Shown piece by piece: positions 1 to 5,646 of a DNA stretch of 6,172 nucleotides. Every line of letters starts with the position of its first letter. The first letter of the stretch is position 1. Source of the DNA: Moraxellaceae bacterium UBA2032 (lineage in GTDB: Bacteria > Pseudomonadota > Gammaproteobacteria > Pseudomonadales > Moraxellaceae); contig DDBM01000023.1 in assembly GCA_002333125.1 (NCBI GenBank), positions 16,470-22,641 on the forward strand, written 5' to 3'. Both the position numbers and the translations under genes were made by a program. The notes under the pieces are model-generated. The model ran no database searches and had not been told where the DNA came from. It was given only the letters and a program-made list of their open reading frames with translations.

Positions 1-195
1 TTTCATCGTTTACGTATTGGCATTGCTCACCCCGGTGACGCAAAACTGGTTTCTAATTATGTTTTAGGCAAAGCGCCTCAAGCCGAACAAGAAAAAATTG
101 AAGATGCCATTATGGCGGCTGTTAAAGTCAGCGACCTCATGGTCAATGGTAATTTAGCCAAAGCCATGAATCAGCTTAATGGTTTTAAAGCTTAA
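1..195 (+). CDS. pth: Peptidyl-tRNA hydrolase, C-terminal fragment (5' end outside window)
   Basis: Frame 1 is open from the window edge and encodes 64 residues before TAA at 193-195. Pth hydrolyses the ester bond of peptidyl-tRNAs that drop off ribosomes, recycling tRNA in the cytoplasm. The visible part carries the family's C-terminal signature: RLRIGIAHPG (residues 3-12 of the fragment; most homologues have GIGHPG), then VSNYVLGK, an acidic helix beginning EQEKIEDAI, and the closing GNLAKAMNQLNGF, equivalent to the AMN/LH end of other Pth proteins. The catalytic His, Asn and Asp region is upstream of the window. The next same-strand gene is ychF, the usual neighbour, but a minus-strand gene lies between. 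No T-rich terminator hairpin is visible in the 23 bp before the converging gene's stop. Confidence 0.93.
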   Translation, partial: FHRLRIGIAHPGDAKLVSNYVLGKAPQAEQEKIEDAIMAAVKVSDLMVNGNLAKAMNQLNGFKA

Positions 196-218
196 AAAAC
201 CAAGCACCATCTTATTAT

Positions 219-977
219 TTAATCACCACGCCAATTTGCCCGTGCATGACGTTCTTCTTGATAAATACGCACAATCCACTGCCCTAAGGGACGATTAATA
301 AATTGTCCATAAAATGCCTGCATGTTTACATTAGAGGGTGTTAGTGTTTGCCACGGTGTCGCTTTTATCGACAACATAGGTGCAAACATAGAAGCAACCG
401 TAATATCTGCCAGCCCCAAACAATCGCCTACAAAATAACGTCCGCCATTAGCCAGTAACATTATTTCTAGCTCATCAATTGCTTGTTGTATTTTAACTAA
501 AGACGCTGCACCTTTTTGTGGTGTGACATTATAAAGCTGCGATATACCTTTACGTATAATCGGCGCAAGCTGTTTTTTAAACGGTTTGGCATACGAATAA
601 TAATCCAACATGACATTCATTACTTCATCTTCTGCCAAAACTTGACTGTATATCCAACGACGCACATGCGCCCCTGCTTTATCGGCTAAGTCCTCAATGG
701 TAACTGCTTTACTACGTAAAACAGGGTCAGAAGGTAACAAAGGTCGTAAGGTATATTTAGCATCTAAATAAAAAGCTAATTCGGTAGAGTCGCCAATCCA
801 CTCTTTACCATCTTTAACTAAAGGAACGGTTGAACTTTGGGATTTAAAAAGCGTCAACACACGGTGTGCTGCAGGAAATAGATTTTTTGCTGAATACTCT
901 AAATCTTTAAAATCAAGTAACCAACGCGCCTTTTCGCAGTCATGCGATAGGGGAAGTTGATAAAGAATACGTTTCAT
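219..977 (-). CDS. Glutathione S-transferase family protein
   Basis: The 252-residue product has the two-domain GST layout. The N-terminal thioredoxin-like domain (about 1-75) shows PLSHDCEKARWLL (9-21), which covers the usual active-site loop with Ser11 or Cys14 as candidate thiol-activating residue. It also has the cis-proline segment STVPLV (49-54) and the glutathione gamma-glutamyl contact as Asp63-Ser64 in GDSTEL, where many GSTs have Glu-Ser. The helical C-terminal domain (about 85-250) contains GDCLGLADIT (184-193), the conserved folding motif. The N-cap position, usually Ser or Thr, is Gly here. The substrate cannot be read from sequence; detoxification, thiol reduction and isomerase roles all occur in this superfamily. 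The ATG is preceded only by a weak AGG about 11 bases upstream. The gene is convergent with pth (23-bp gap) and divergent from ychF (255-bp gap), so it is probably a single-gene transcript. Confidence 0.85.
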   Translation of the reverse strand: MKRILYQLPLSHDCEKARWLLDFKDLEYSAKNLFPAAHRVLTLFKSQSSTVPLVKDGKEWIGDSTELAFYLDAKYTLRPLLPSDPVLRSKAVTIEDLADKAGAHVRRWIYSQVLAEDEVMNVMLDYYSYAKPFKKQLAPIIRKGISQLYNVTPQKGAASLVKIQQAIDELEIMLLANGGRYFVGDCLGLADITVASMFAPMLSIKATPWQTLTPSNVNMQAFYGQFINRPLGQWIVRIYQEERHARANWRGD

Positions 978-1025
978 AAGAAGGATACCTAAGCAAAAAG
1001 ATGGGGGTTACGCATTGCACCGCAA

Positions 1026-1038
1026 TTGGCGCGTTTTG
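1026..1038 (+). repeat. Left copy of a 13-bp inverted repeat flanking ychF
   Basis: TTGGCGCGTTTTG here is the exact reverse complement of CAAAACGCGCCAA at 2343-2355, just after the ychF stop. The two copies bracket ychF about 1.3 kb apart, one in each flanking intergenic region. The sequence does not resemble a known transposon end that I recognise, and no flanking target duplication is apparent. The shorter core TGGCGCG also occurs inside coding sequence, so the core alone is not distinctive. Confidence 0.5.
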
Positions 1039-1059
1039 TGAACATAAAACCGTTAAAAT

Positions 1060-1130
1060 GATACCTGTGAAGCATCGCTTTAATTTGAAACTGGCAGCAA
1101 AGCGAACAGTGACAAGTTACAACAGGTATC
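1060..1130. repeat. Nested inverted repeat upstream of ychF
   Basis: Two perfect inverted pairs are nested almost on one centre. GATACCTGT at 1060-1068 pairs with ACAGGTATC at 1122-1130 (9 bp). Inside it, TCGCTTT at 1075-1081 pairs with AAAGCGA at 1099-1105 (7 bp). An outer 7-bp pair, TGGCGCG at 1027-1033 with CGCGCCA at 1199-1205, encloses both. As RNA, this could fold into a long interrupted hairpin in a ychF leader or in a small RNA. As DNA, the 9-bp arms could be operator half-sites. No T-run follows, so this is not a terminator. The function is unknown. Confidence 0.5.
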
Positions 1131-1163
1131 GTGAGGTTGAAATGTGAAAAAATAAGCGACAAC

Positions 1164-1187
1164 AGCGTGAACCCTAAGACGCTTTTT
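1164..1187 (+). terminator. Weak terminator-like hairpin in the ychF upstream region
   Basis: AGCGT at 1164-1168 can pair with ACGCT at 1179-1183 across a 10-base loop, followed directly by TTTT. A competing pairing joins AAGCG at 1154-1158 to CGCTT at 1180-1184. The stem is only 5 bp, so termination would be inefficient at best. Lying 45 bp before the ychF start, it could end a short upstream transcript or act as an attenuator. It could also be chance. Confidence 0.22.
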
Positions 1188-1232
1188 GGTGTACCATGCG
1201 CGCCATTGTAAATTGAATACGAGGAATTAGTC

Positions 1233-2324
1233 ATGGGTTTTAACTGTGGTATTGTTGGCTTGCCAAATGTAGGCAAATCTACCCTATTTAACGCATTAAC
1301 TAAAGCAGGGATTGCCGCAGAAAACTTTCCTTTCTGCACCATTGAGCCAAATACTGGCGTAGTTCCTATGCCTGACTTACGTTTAGATGAGTTAGCTGTC
1401 ATTGTTAAACCTGAGCGCGTCATTCCAACCAGTATGGAATTTGTGGATATTGCAGGTTTGGTGGCAGGCGCATCTAAGGGTGAAGGCTTAGGAAATAAGT
1501 TTTTAGCAAACATTCGTGCAACCGATGCGATAGCCCATGTGGTACGTTGTTTTGAAGACCCTAATGTGATTCACGTAGCCGATAAAATCGACCCTTTAGA
1601 TGATATTGCCACGATTAACACTGAATTAGCGTTATCTGATTTAGACACTATCGAACGTGCTTTGTTAAAAGTGACTAAAAATGCTAAAGGTGGCGACAAA
1701 GAAGCCATTGCCTTAAAAAGCAGCCTAGAAAAAGTATTGCCTGCCCTTAATGAAGGCCAGCCTGCGCGCTCGGTAGATTTAAGTGATGATGACAAAGCCG
1801 CATTAAAAATTTATGGTTTATTAACCTTAAAACCGACCATGTACATTGCTAATGTGGCTGAAGATGGTTTTGAAAATAATCCTTATTTAGATCAAGTACG
1901 TGAATTAGCAGCACGCGAAAATGCCATTGTGGTGCCAATTTGTAACAAACTTGAATCTGAAATTGCCGAACTCGAAGAAAGCGAAAAAGCCGAATTTTTA
2001 GAAGCGGTTGGTATGGAAGAGCCCGGTTTAAATCGGGTTATTCGTGCAGGTTATGGTTTATTAGAGTTACACACCTACTTTACTGCGGGTGTCAAAGAAG
2101 TCCGCGCATGGACAATTCCTGTGGGCGCAACTGCTCCTCAAGGTGCAGGTAAAATTCATACCGACTTTGAGAAGGGTTTTATTCGTGCCGAAGTTGTTGC
2201 TTATGATGACTTTATTAAATACAACGGCGAACAAGGAGCAAAAGACGCTGGCAAATGGCGTTTAGAAGGCAAAACTTACATTATGAAAGATGGTGATGTG
2301 GTTCATTTCCGTTTTAATGTTTAA
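1233..2324 (+). CDS. ychF: Ribosome-associated Obg-family ATPase YchF/OLA1
   Basis: The 363-residue protein has the normal YchF length. The G domain begins with the P-loop GLPNVGKS (9-16), followed by the G2 segment FPFCTIEPN (32-40) and the G3 motif DIAGLV (72-77). Where true GTPases have NKxD, it has NVAE (207-210), the replacement that lets this family prefer ATP over GTP. A helical insertion with coiled-coil character follows about residue 125. The C-terminal TGS domain (about 280-363) contains the near-invariant [14 protein letters not shown] (308-321). The family binds ribosomes and has been tied to translation control and oxidative-stress response. The ATG is supported by GAGGA seven bases upstream and by alignment of the family's [16 protein letters not shown] start. 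A strong terminator follows, so it is probably transcribed alone. Confidence 0.97.
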   Translation: MGFNCGIVGLPNVGKSTLFNALTKAGIAAENFPFCTIEPNTGVVPMPDLRLDELAVIVKPERVIPTSMEFVDIAGLVAGASKGEGLGNKFLANIRATDAIAHVVRCFEDPNVIHVADKIDPLDDIATINTELALSDLDTIERALLKVTKNAKGGDKEAIALKSSLEKVLPALNEGQPARSVDLSDDDKAALKIYGLLTLKPTMYIANVAEDGFENNPYLDQVRELAARENAIVVPICNKLESEIAELEESEKAEFLEAVGMEEPGLNRVIRAGYGLLELHTYFTAGVKEVRAWTIPVGATAPQGAGKIHTDFEKGFIRAEVVAYDDFIKYNGEQGAKDAGKWRLEGKTYIMKDGDVVHFRFNV

Positions 2325-2342
2325 GCGCAGGCCACGTTAACT

Positions 2343-2355
2343 CAAAACGCGCCAA
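2343..2355 (-). repeat. Right copy of a 13-bp inverted repeat flanking ychF
   Basis: CAAAACGCGCCAA is the exact reverse complement of 1026-1038. It lies between the ychF stop and the terminator stem. Beyond the 13 bp the flanks keep partial similarity (an AAC follows a few bases later in both orientations), but the match is not continuous. Confidence 0.5.
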
Positions 2356-2369
2356 ATATTTCTTCAAAC

Positions 2370-2396
2370 GGTCGGTATCATTGATACTGGCCTTTT
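2370..2396 (+). terminator. Rho-independent terminator of ychF
   Basis: A 10-bp stem joins GGTCGGTATC at 2370-2379 to GATACTGGCC at 2383-2392, with two G-T wobbles and a 3-base ATT loop. It is followed by TTTTGTTG. The hairpin begins 46 bases after the ychF stop. The short A-run on the left (2366-2368) gives only a weak reverse-strand terminator. Confidence 0.82.
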
Positions 2397-2415
2397 GTTG
2401 TCGCCACTAAAAAAT

Positions 2416-2469
2416 GGGCTTTGTTTTTTATCGTCTATTGATTAAATTTAAATCAAAAAATTGAAGCCC
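2416..2469. repeat. Long AT-rich stem-loop between ychF and the yfcH-like gene
   Basis: GGGCTT (2416-2421) pairs with AAGCCC (2464-2469), and TTTTTT (2424-2429) pairs with AAAAAA (2455-2460), separated by a small TG/TTG internal loop. A further inverted pair, TTGATT (2438-2443) with AATCAA (2451-2456), lies inside and partly competes. On the minus strand the GC-rich base AAGCCC is followed by ATTTTTTAG, like a terminator for leftward transcription. On the plus strand it would lie just upstream of the candidate yfcH promoter. A leftward terminator has no visible leftward gene to serve here. Confidence 0.45.
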
Positions 2470-2479
2470 CCTTGATTAA

Positions 2480-2507
2480 TTGACATGTGGTGTTTGTTTG
2501 ATAATGT
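2480..2507 (+). promoter_or_regulatory. Candidate sigma-70 promoter for the yfcH-like gene
   Basis: TTGACA at 2480-2485 is a perfect -35 hexamer. The only -10 choices are imperfect: TAATGT at 2502-2507 with a 16-bp spacer, or GATAAT at 2500-2505 with a short 14-bp spacer. Either would place transcription initiation about 25-30 bases before the ATG at 2542. The position after the ychF terminator makes a promoter here necessary, but this exact assignment is tentative. Confidence 0.35.
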
Positions 2508-2541
2508 GTTAAAGCATTTAACATAGTCAAAGAGTTTAGCT

Positions 2542-3441
2542 ATGAAAATTTTAATCACAGGTGGAACAGGTTTTTTAGGCCAACAATTATGCAGGGTGTT
2601 ATTACACGAAAATCATCAATTGACTGTGTTAAGCCGCAAGCCTGATATTGTTTTTAGCCGTTATCAAGCTAAAGTACGTGCCATTGCGCGTTTAGCCGAT
2701 TTAACACGAGAAGACCACTTTGATGTTGTGATTAATTTAGCAGGCGAAGGCATTGCCGACAAACCGTGGACAAATCAACGTAAACGCTTGTTATACAATA
2801 GCCGTGTGACGCTAACAGAAGAATTAGTAGACTGGATGAAGCGCGCCAACACACCGCCTAAAGTGTTTATTTCTAGCTCTGCGGTAGGTTGGTATGGTAA
2901 TCAACAAGCACAAATTTTAGACGAAGACTCCCCTGCCCATAGCGAATACACCCATCGTTTATGTCAAGATTGGGAAGATGCCGCCTTAACCGCTAGAAGC
3001 CTAAAAGTGCGAGTATGTATTATAAGAACAGGCGTAGTTTTGAGTTTACAAGGCGGAATGCTTAAACGCATACTGCCTGTTTTTGCGCTTAATTTAGGTG
3101 GACGTTTAGGTGATGGCCAACAATGGCTATCATGGATTAGTTTGTATGATTATTTGTCGGCGGTGTTGTTTTTAATGACCCATCCTAATCTACAAGGCGT
3201 ATTTAACTTAACCGCACCCCAACCTATCACTAATCAAGAATTTACCAACACCTTTGCTACGCAATTAGATCGTAAAGCCCTATTACCTGTGCCACGCGCC
3301 CTATTAAGGTTGTTAATGGGTGAGATGTCCACTTTGTTAGTTGATGGGCAGCGTGTGTTGCCAAGTCGTTTGTTAAAGGCAGGGTTTAGATTTAGAACAC
3401 CCTCATTAGCCGAAGCCTTAGCCTATGAAGTTAAAACTTAA
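2542..3441 (+). CDS. yfcH: TIGR01777/YfcH-type NAD(P)-binding epimerase-fold protein
   Basis: The 299-residue product is an extended short-chain dehydrogenase of the TIGR01777 family, whose E. coli member is YfcH, of near-equal length. The Rossmann nucleotide-binding motif GGTGFLG is at 7-13. Family hallmarks follow in order: NLAGEGI (65-71), SSSAVGWYG (111-119), LCQDWE (140-145), RTGVVL (162-167) and WISLYDY (198-204). The C-terminal part (about 250-296), including LLVDGQRVLPSRLLKAGF, fits DUF1731. The classical SDR YxxxK pair is not evident, which is usual for the group, and no substrate is established for it. AAAGAG at 2529-2534 lies seven bases before the ATG. The stop TAA at 3439-3441 overlaps the stop of the opposing DUF218 gene. 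The symbol is assigned by family only. Confidence 0.9.
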   Translation: MKILITGGTGFLGQQLCRVLLHENHQLTVLSRKPDIVFSRYQAKVRAIARLADLTREDHFDVVINLAGEGIADKPWTNQRKRLLYNSRVTLTEELVDWMKRANTPPKVFISSSAVGWYGNQQAQILDEDSPAHSEYTHRLCQDWEDAALTARSLKVRVCIIRTGVVLSLQGGMLKRILPVFALNLGGRLGDGQQWLSWISLYDYLSAVLFLMTHPNLQGVFNLTAPQPITNQEFTNTFATQLDRKALLPVPRALLRLLMGEMSTLLVDGQRVLPSRLLKAGFRFRTPSLAEALAYEVKT

Positions 3442-4160
3442 TTTAACCAGTAACGCACACGATACTTAACGTGTCCTAACACCTCAGCTAGACCCCGTAA
3501 ATTAGCAGAAAACATCATCGCTGTTGGTTGTAATAAAGCTTGGGGGTTAATAAAGAAACCTTCAGGAAACTCCGTAGGTGCAGCTAATACCCTAAAGCCA
3601 AAATGCTCAAATGCAAGCACCGAACGTGACATATGCCAAGCATCAGTAACTAATACAATATTTTTTATACCTTGAGATTGCAATAACTGCGCCGAAAATT
3701 GCGCGTTTTGATGGGTATCCAAACTTTTATCTTCTACAAACAATGCGCCTAACCCTAACTCTCTTAAAGAACTCAACATCGCCTCTGCTTCTATGCCCGA
3801 CAACACAATGGGTAAGTCAGTTGCTTTGGCTACATACGCACCATAATGGATACGTGCTAAGGAGGCAAACCCTGCGCGTTTTTGATTGGCATATTCTTGG
3901 CCTATATACAAACCACCGCCTAAAATAACAATCGCTTGTGCCGTGTGTTGTTGCTGTATTTGTTGAATGCTTAATGGCGGATAACGACCAATAACAGCAA
4001 AAATAAGCTGCATCATTAAGGGCGTACACATTAAATAAAGAGACAAAGCAATACTAATAATTAACATTTTTACTAAACGTATGCGCTGATAATGTAATGC
4101 CACTAAAACACAGGCTAAACTTCCTATAATAATAAAAGGAAAGCTAAACAGTGTTTTCAA
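3438..4160 (-). CDS. DUF218 membrane protein, ElyC/SanA/YdcF family
   Basis: The 240-residue protein begins with two predicted membrane helices (about 5-23 and 32-56), followed by a DUF218 domain (about 75-235). Visible domain motifs are AIVILGGG (76-83), VLSG (119-122), the acidic/polar DKSLDTHQNA (144-153) and VTDAWHMSRS (171-180), all typical of the family. The two-helix layout resembles E. coli ElyC, linked to envelope and peptidoglycan-precursor homeostasis, more than SanA (one helix) or YdcF (none). That role is inferred, not shown. The start is TTG at 4158-4160. No ATG, GTG or other TTG lies in frame between it and an upstream stop, and the first internal ATG (codon 32) would remove the first helix. 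The start overlaps the preceding gene's TGA as TTGA, implying translational coupling. Its stop overlaps that of the convergent yfcH-like gene. Confidence 0.85.
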   Translation of the reverse strand: MKTLFSFPFIIIGSLACVLVALHYQRIRLVKMLIISIALSLYLMCTPLMMQLIFAVIGRYPPLSIQQIQQQHTAQAIVILGGGLYIGQEYANQKRAGFASLARIHYGAYVAKATDLPIVLSGIEAEAMLSSLRELGLGALFVEDKSLDTHQNAQFSAQLLQSQGIKNIVLVTDAWHMSRSVLAFEHFGFRVLAAPTEFPEGFFINPQALLQPTAMMFSANLRGLAEVLGHVKYRVRYWLN

Positions 4161-4828
4161 GAGCGAGGTACATCTACAAAAAAAGGTTCTAAATAAGCCA
4201 CAAACTCTTTTAATTCATCAATATTTAATTGAGGAATTAATTTTTTTATTGCCGCTTGTGAGGCTCTATTAATAGTAACCCCACCTAAGTCGGTAATTTT
4301 ACGAGTCACAAAACCTAATTTTAAGGGTTTGATTGATTCGGTATAAAAATAATGATTAGCTAATAAAGAAAACTCAAGCATGGCGTGCATTAATTGCTCG
4401 CGCACCTGAATATTACCTTGTTTAATTTGCTCAAAGGCATCACGGTACGATGCAGCCAATGTGTCTGGCACAGGAAAACTAATACAATCCATGTCATTAA
4501 TAACCAATTTACGCGCTCTAATTTGCTGCGTTAATGGTGCCATTTCTTCATTTTTCATTTTATGCAGCACTTGCTTAATCAGCGTATGTGCTGTTGCTTT
4601 GATAACAACGGCCACATTATTAAGCACTTTTGCCGAAAAGCTTTCTTGATCCATCATTTGACTGTTACCAAGCACCATCACTTCGATAATTTTATCGGTA
4701 TAGTCATTGGCAACTTTAATTAATAACTCATTTTGAGGTTGTGATACCTTTTGTTCAAAATGAGCTATTAATAAATCAAAGTTTTGGCGAAGTTCGGACG
4801 GACAAGGAATTGCGTAATAAGTGGCCAT
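4157..4828 (-). CDS. Uncharacterised helical protein, paralogue of the adjacent upstream gene
   Basis: I do not recognise this family. The 223-residue product has no signal peptide and no clear membrane helix, and looks mostly alpha-helical and cytoplasmic. It is a tandem paralogue of the product of 4835-5509. Residues 1-53 align without gaps (14 identities, including KV..PQ and TD). Residues 169-218 align without gaps at 21 of 50 positions, with LxLG, RK and the shared IKKLIPxLN..LK.F.AY. The chosen ATG (4826-4828) starts the protein flush with its paralogue, six bases after that gene's TAA. A TTG two codons earlier (4832-4834) is possible but less likely. The middle part (about 55-115) has diverged and lacks the glycine-rich stretch of the paralogue. 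The TGA overlaps the TTG start of the DUF218 gene. Confidence 0.78.
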   Translation of the reverse strand: MATYYAIPCPSELRQNFDLLIAHFEQKVSQPQNELLIKVANDYTDKIIEVMVLGNSQMMDQESFSAKVLNNVAVVIKATAHTLIKQVLHKMKNEEMAPLTQQIRARKLVINDMDCISFPVPDTLAASYRDAFEQIKQGNIQVREQLMHAMLEFSLLANHYFYTESIKPLKLGFVTRKITDLGGVTINRASQAAIKKLIPQLNIDELKEFVAYLEPFFVDVPRS

Positions 4829-4834
4829 TATCAA

Positions 4835-5509
4835 TTAACGCTCAACCAACATCGCTTTAAAATAAGCAGAAAAATCTTTAAGTTGAGCATCATTTAGTGA
4901 TGGAATTAACTTTTTAATGGTGCTATGGCTTTCTTTATGAATACCCGAACGAGTGACGCTAGCCATTTTACGGTTAATCATGCCTAAGTTTAAGCCACTA
5001 ATAAAATCATCAAAAAAGGCCACTAAAGACAAGTCAGTAAACATCGACATAGTATCTGTTAATTCTTTAGCAAACGCTTTGCCGTTGCCTGCATCTATTT
5101 GGCTAAATGCATGTTGAAAGTGGTTATAAACGTCTTGGGGCAATTCAAAACCTAAACGGGTTTTATCATCAGGTAATTGCAGCAAACGCTTACGCAAAAA
5201 ATCGCAACGTTTGTTAACTTCGGCATTATCTGCTTTACCCATCATCACTTTTAATGCACCGTGCATCATGGTTTTTAGTAAGCCACCTAAAAACTTTAAT
5301 AAGCCACCACCCTCACTATCACCATGATGCTGCATCACACCGACTAAGTTTAATAACAAGTTATCAATCACTTCATCAGTAAATAATCTAGCAATTTCGT
5401 TTGATAAGTGATACTGAGGCTCGGCTACTTTATTAGCTAAATTAGCTAAAATGGTTTCGATATCTGTTTTTAGTTTTGTACTTGGCTCAAAGCCAAAATA
5501 TGCGGTCAT
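4835..5509 (-). CDS. Uncharacterised helical protein with glycine-rich central segment, first gene of the set
   Basis: This 224-residue protein is the upstream member of a tandem paralogous pair and belongs to no family I can name. The N-terminal part (about 1-60) is helical, with KVAEPQYHLSNEIARLFTDE at 27-46. A glycine-, leucine- and methionine-rich stretch (about 63-91: HGDSEGGGLLKFLGG onward, then MMHGALKVMMG) could form an amphipathic helix and touch a membrane, but it is not a clear transmembrane segment. The C-terminal part carries the pair's shared motif STIKKLIPSLN..QLKDFSAYF (196-217). The ATG at 5507-5509 has a good ribosome binding site, AGGAAG (minus strand, 5516-5521), six bases upstream. 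It is probably the first gene of a transcript continuing through its paralogue and the DUF218 gene, which suggests an envelope-related role by association only. Confidence 0.8.
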   Translation of the reverse strand: MTAYFGFEPSTKLKTDIETILANLANKVAEPQYHLSNEIARLFTDEVIDNLLLNLVGVMQHHGDSEGGGLLKFLGGLLKTMMHGALKVMMGKADNAEVNKRCDFLRKRLLQLPDDKTRLGFELPQDVYNHFQHAFSQIDAGNGKAFAKELTDTMSMFTDLSLVAFFDDFISGLNLGMINRKMASVTRSGIHKESHSTIKKLIPSLNDAQLKDFSAYFKAMLVER

Positions 5510-5535
5510 AGTGTACTTCCTGGCATATAAATTGA

Positions 5536-5548
5536 TGATACGGTATCA
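5536..5548. promoter_or_regulatory. Palindrome upstream of the paralogue/DUF218 gene set, possible operator
   Basis: TGATAC-G-GTATCA is a perfect 6+6 palindrome with one central base, 27 bp upstream of the first gene's start. Its size and place fit a repressor or activator site near a promoter. The surrounding 132-bp gap has no convincing -35/-10 pair on the minus strand; TTGCCA and TATCAT occur with a 19-bp spacer, overlapping this palindrome. A palindrome this size is not rare by chance in AT-leaning DNA. Confidence 0.3.
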
Positions 5549-5621
5549 AGGCGTAATTGTGGCAAGTGTAACTTGGCTTGGCAAGGTATTATTGAGAACT
5601 TGCGTCAAAAGTCTACAGTCA

Positions 5622-5646
5622 AATAACATTCATTTATTATGTTATT
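5622..5646 (-). terminator. AT-rich hairpin at the end of queF, weak terminator candidate
   Basis: AATAACAT at 5622-5629 is the exact reverse complement of ATGTTATT at 5639-5646, with a 9-base loop. The hairpin includes the queF stop codon. On the minus strand the stem runs into a short TTT but no long T-run, and it has only one G-C pair. It could reduce read-through into the downstream paralogue genes, but is not a canonical terminator. Confidence 0.25.

Larger units (their letters stand above)
978..1232. other. Divergent intergenic region between the GST gene and ychF
   Basis: This 255-bp gap must hold promoters for both the GST gene (leftward) and ychF (rightward), unless ychF depends on transcription from further upstream. 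It is rich in inverted repeats, listed separately. A good -10-like hexamer TAAAAT lies at 1054-1059 on the plus strand, but nothing resembling TTGACA is correctly spaced before it. The ychF ribosome binding site is GAGGA at 1221-1225, seven bases before the ATG. A small stem ATTGC/GCAAT with a 3-base loop sits at 1014-1026. I could not assign a confident promoter on either strand. Confidence 0.5.

Noticed and set aside
181..201. Inverted repeat GGTTTT/AAAACC at the pth stop as a terminator
   Set aside because: The stem is almost all A-T and no T-run follows on either strand.
1186..1214. TTGGTG / TAAATT promoter for ychF with a 17-bp spacer
   Set aside because: The predicted start point would fall on the ychF ribosome binding site at 1221-1225, leaving no usable leader.
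978..1232. Transposon or MITE in the GST-ychF gap
   Set aside because: The terminal repeats are short and imperfect, no target-site duplication is visible, and there is no known element signature.
989..1513. 174-codon open frame on the minus strand across the start of ychF
   Set aside because: It is antisense to the strongly conserved ychF P-loop region, has low-complexity Ser/Thr/Pro content and no recognisable domain.
1571..1795. 74-codon minus-strand open frame inside ychF
   Set aside because: It lies wholly antisense to ychF coding sequence, with no ribosome binding site or family features.
2438..2456. FNR-like dyad TTGAT...ATCAA
   Set aside because: The half-sites are separated by 9 bases instead of the 4 required in the FNR consensus.
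3743..4029. Short open frames on both strands inside the DUF218 gene
   Set aside because: They overlap a complete, recognisable DUF218 coding frame and show no domain features.
4461..4649. 62-codon plus-strand open frame with hydrophobic content
   Set aside because: It is antisense to the second paralogue; hydrophobic antisense translations of helical genes are common.
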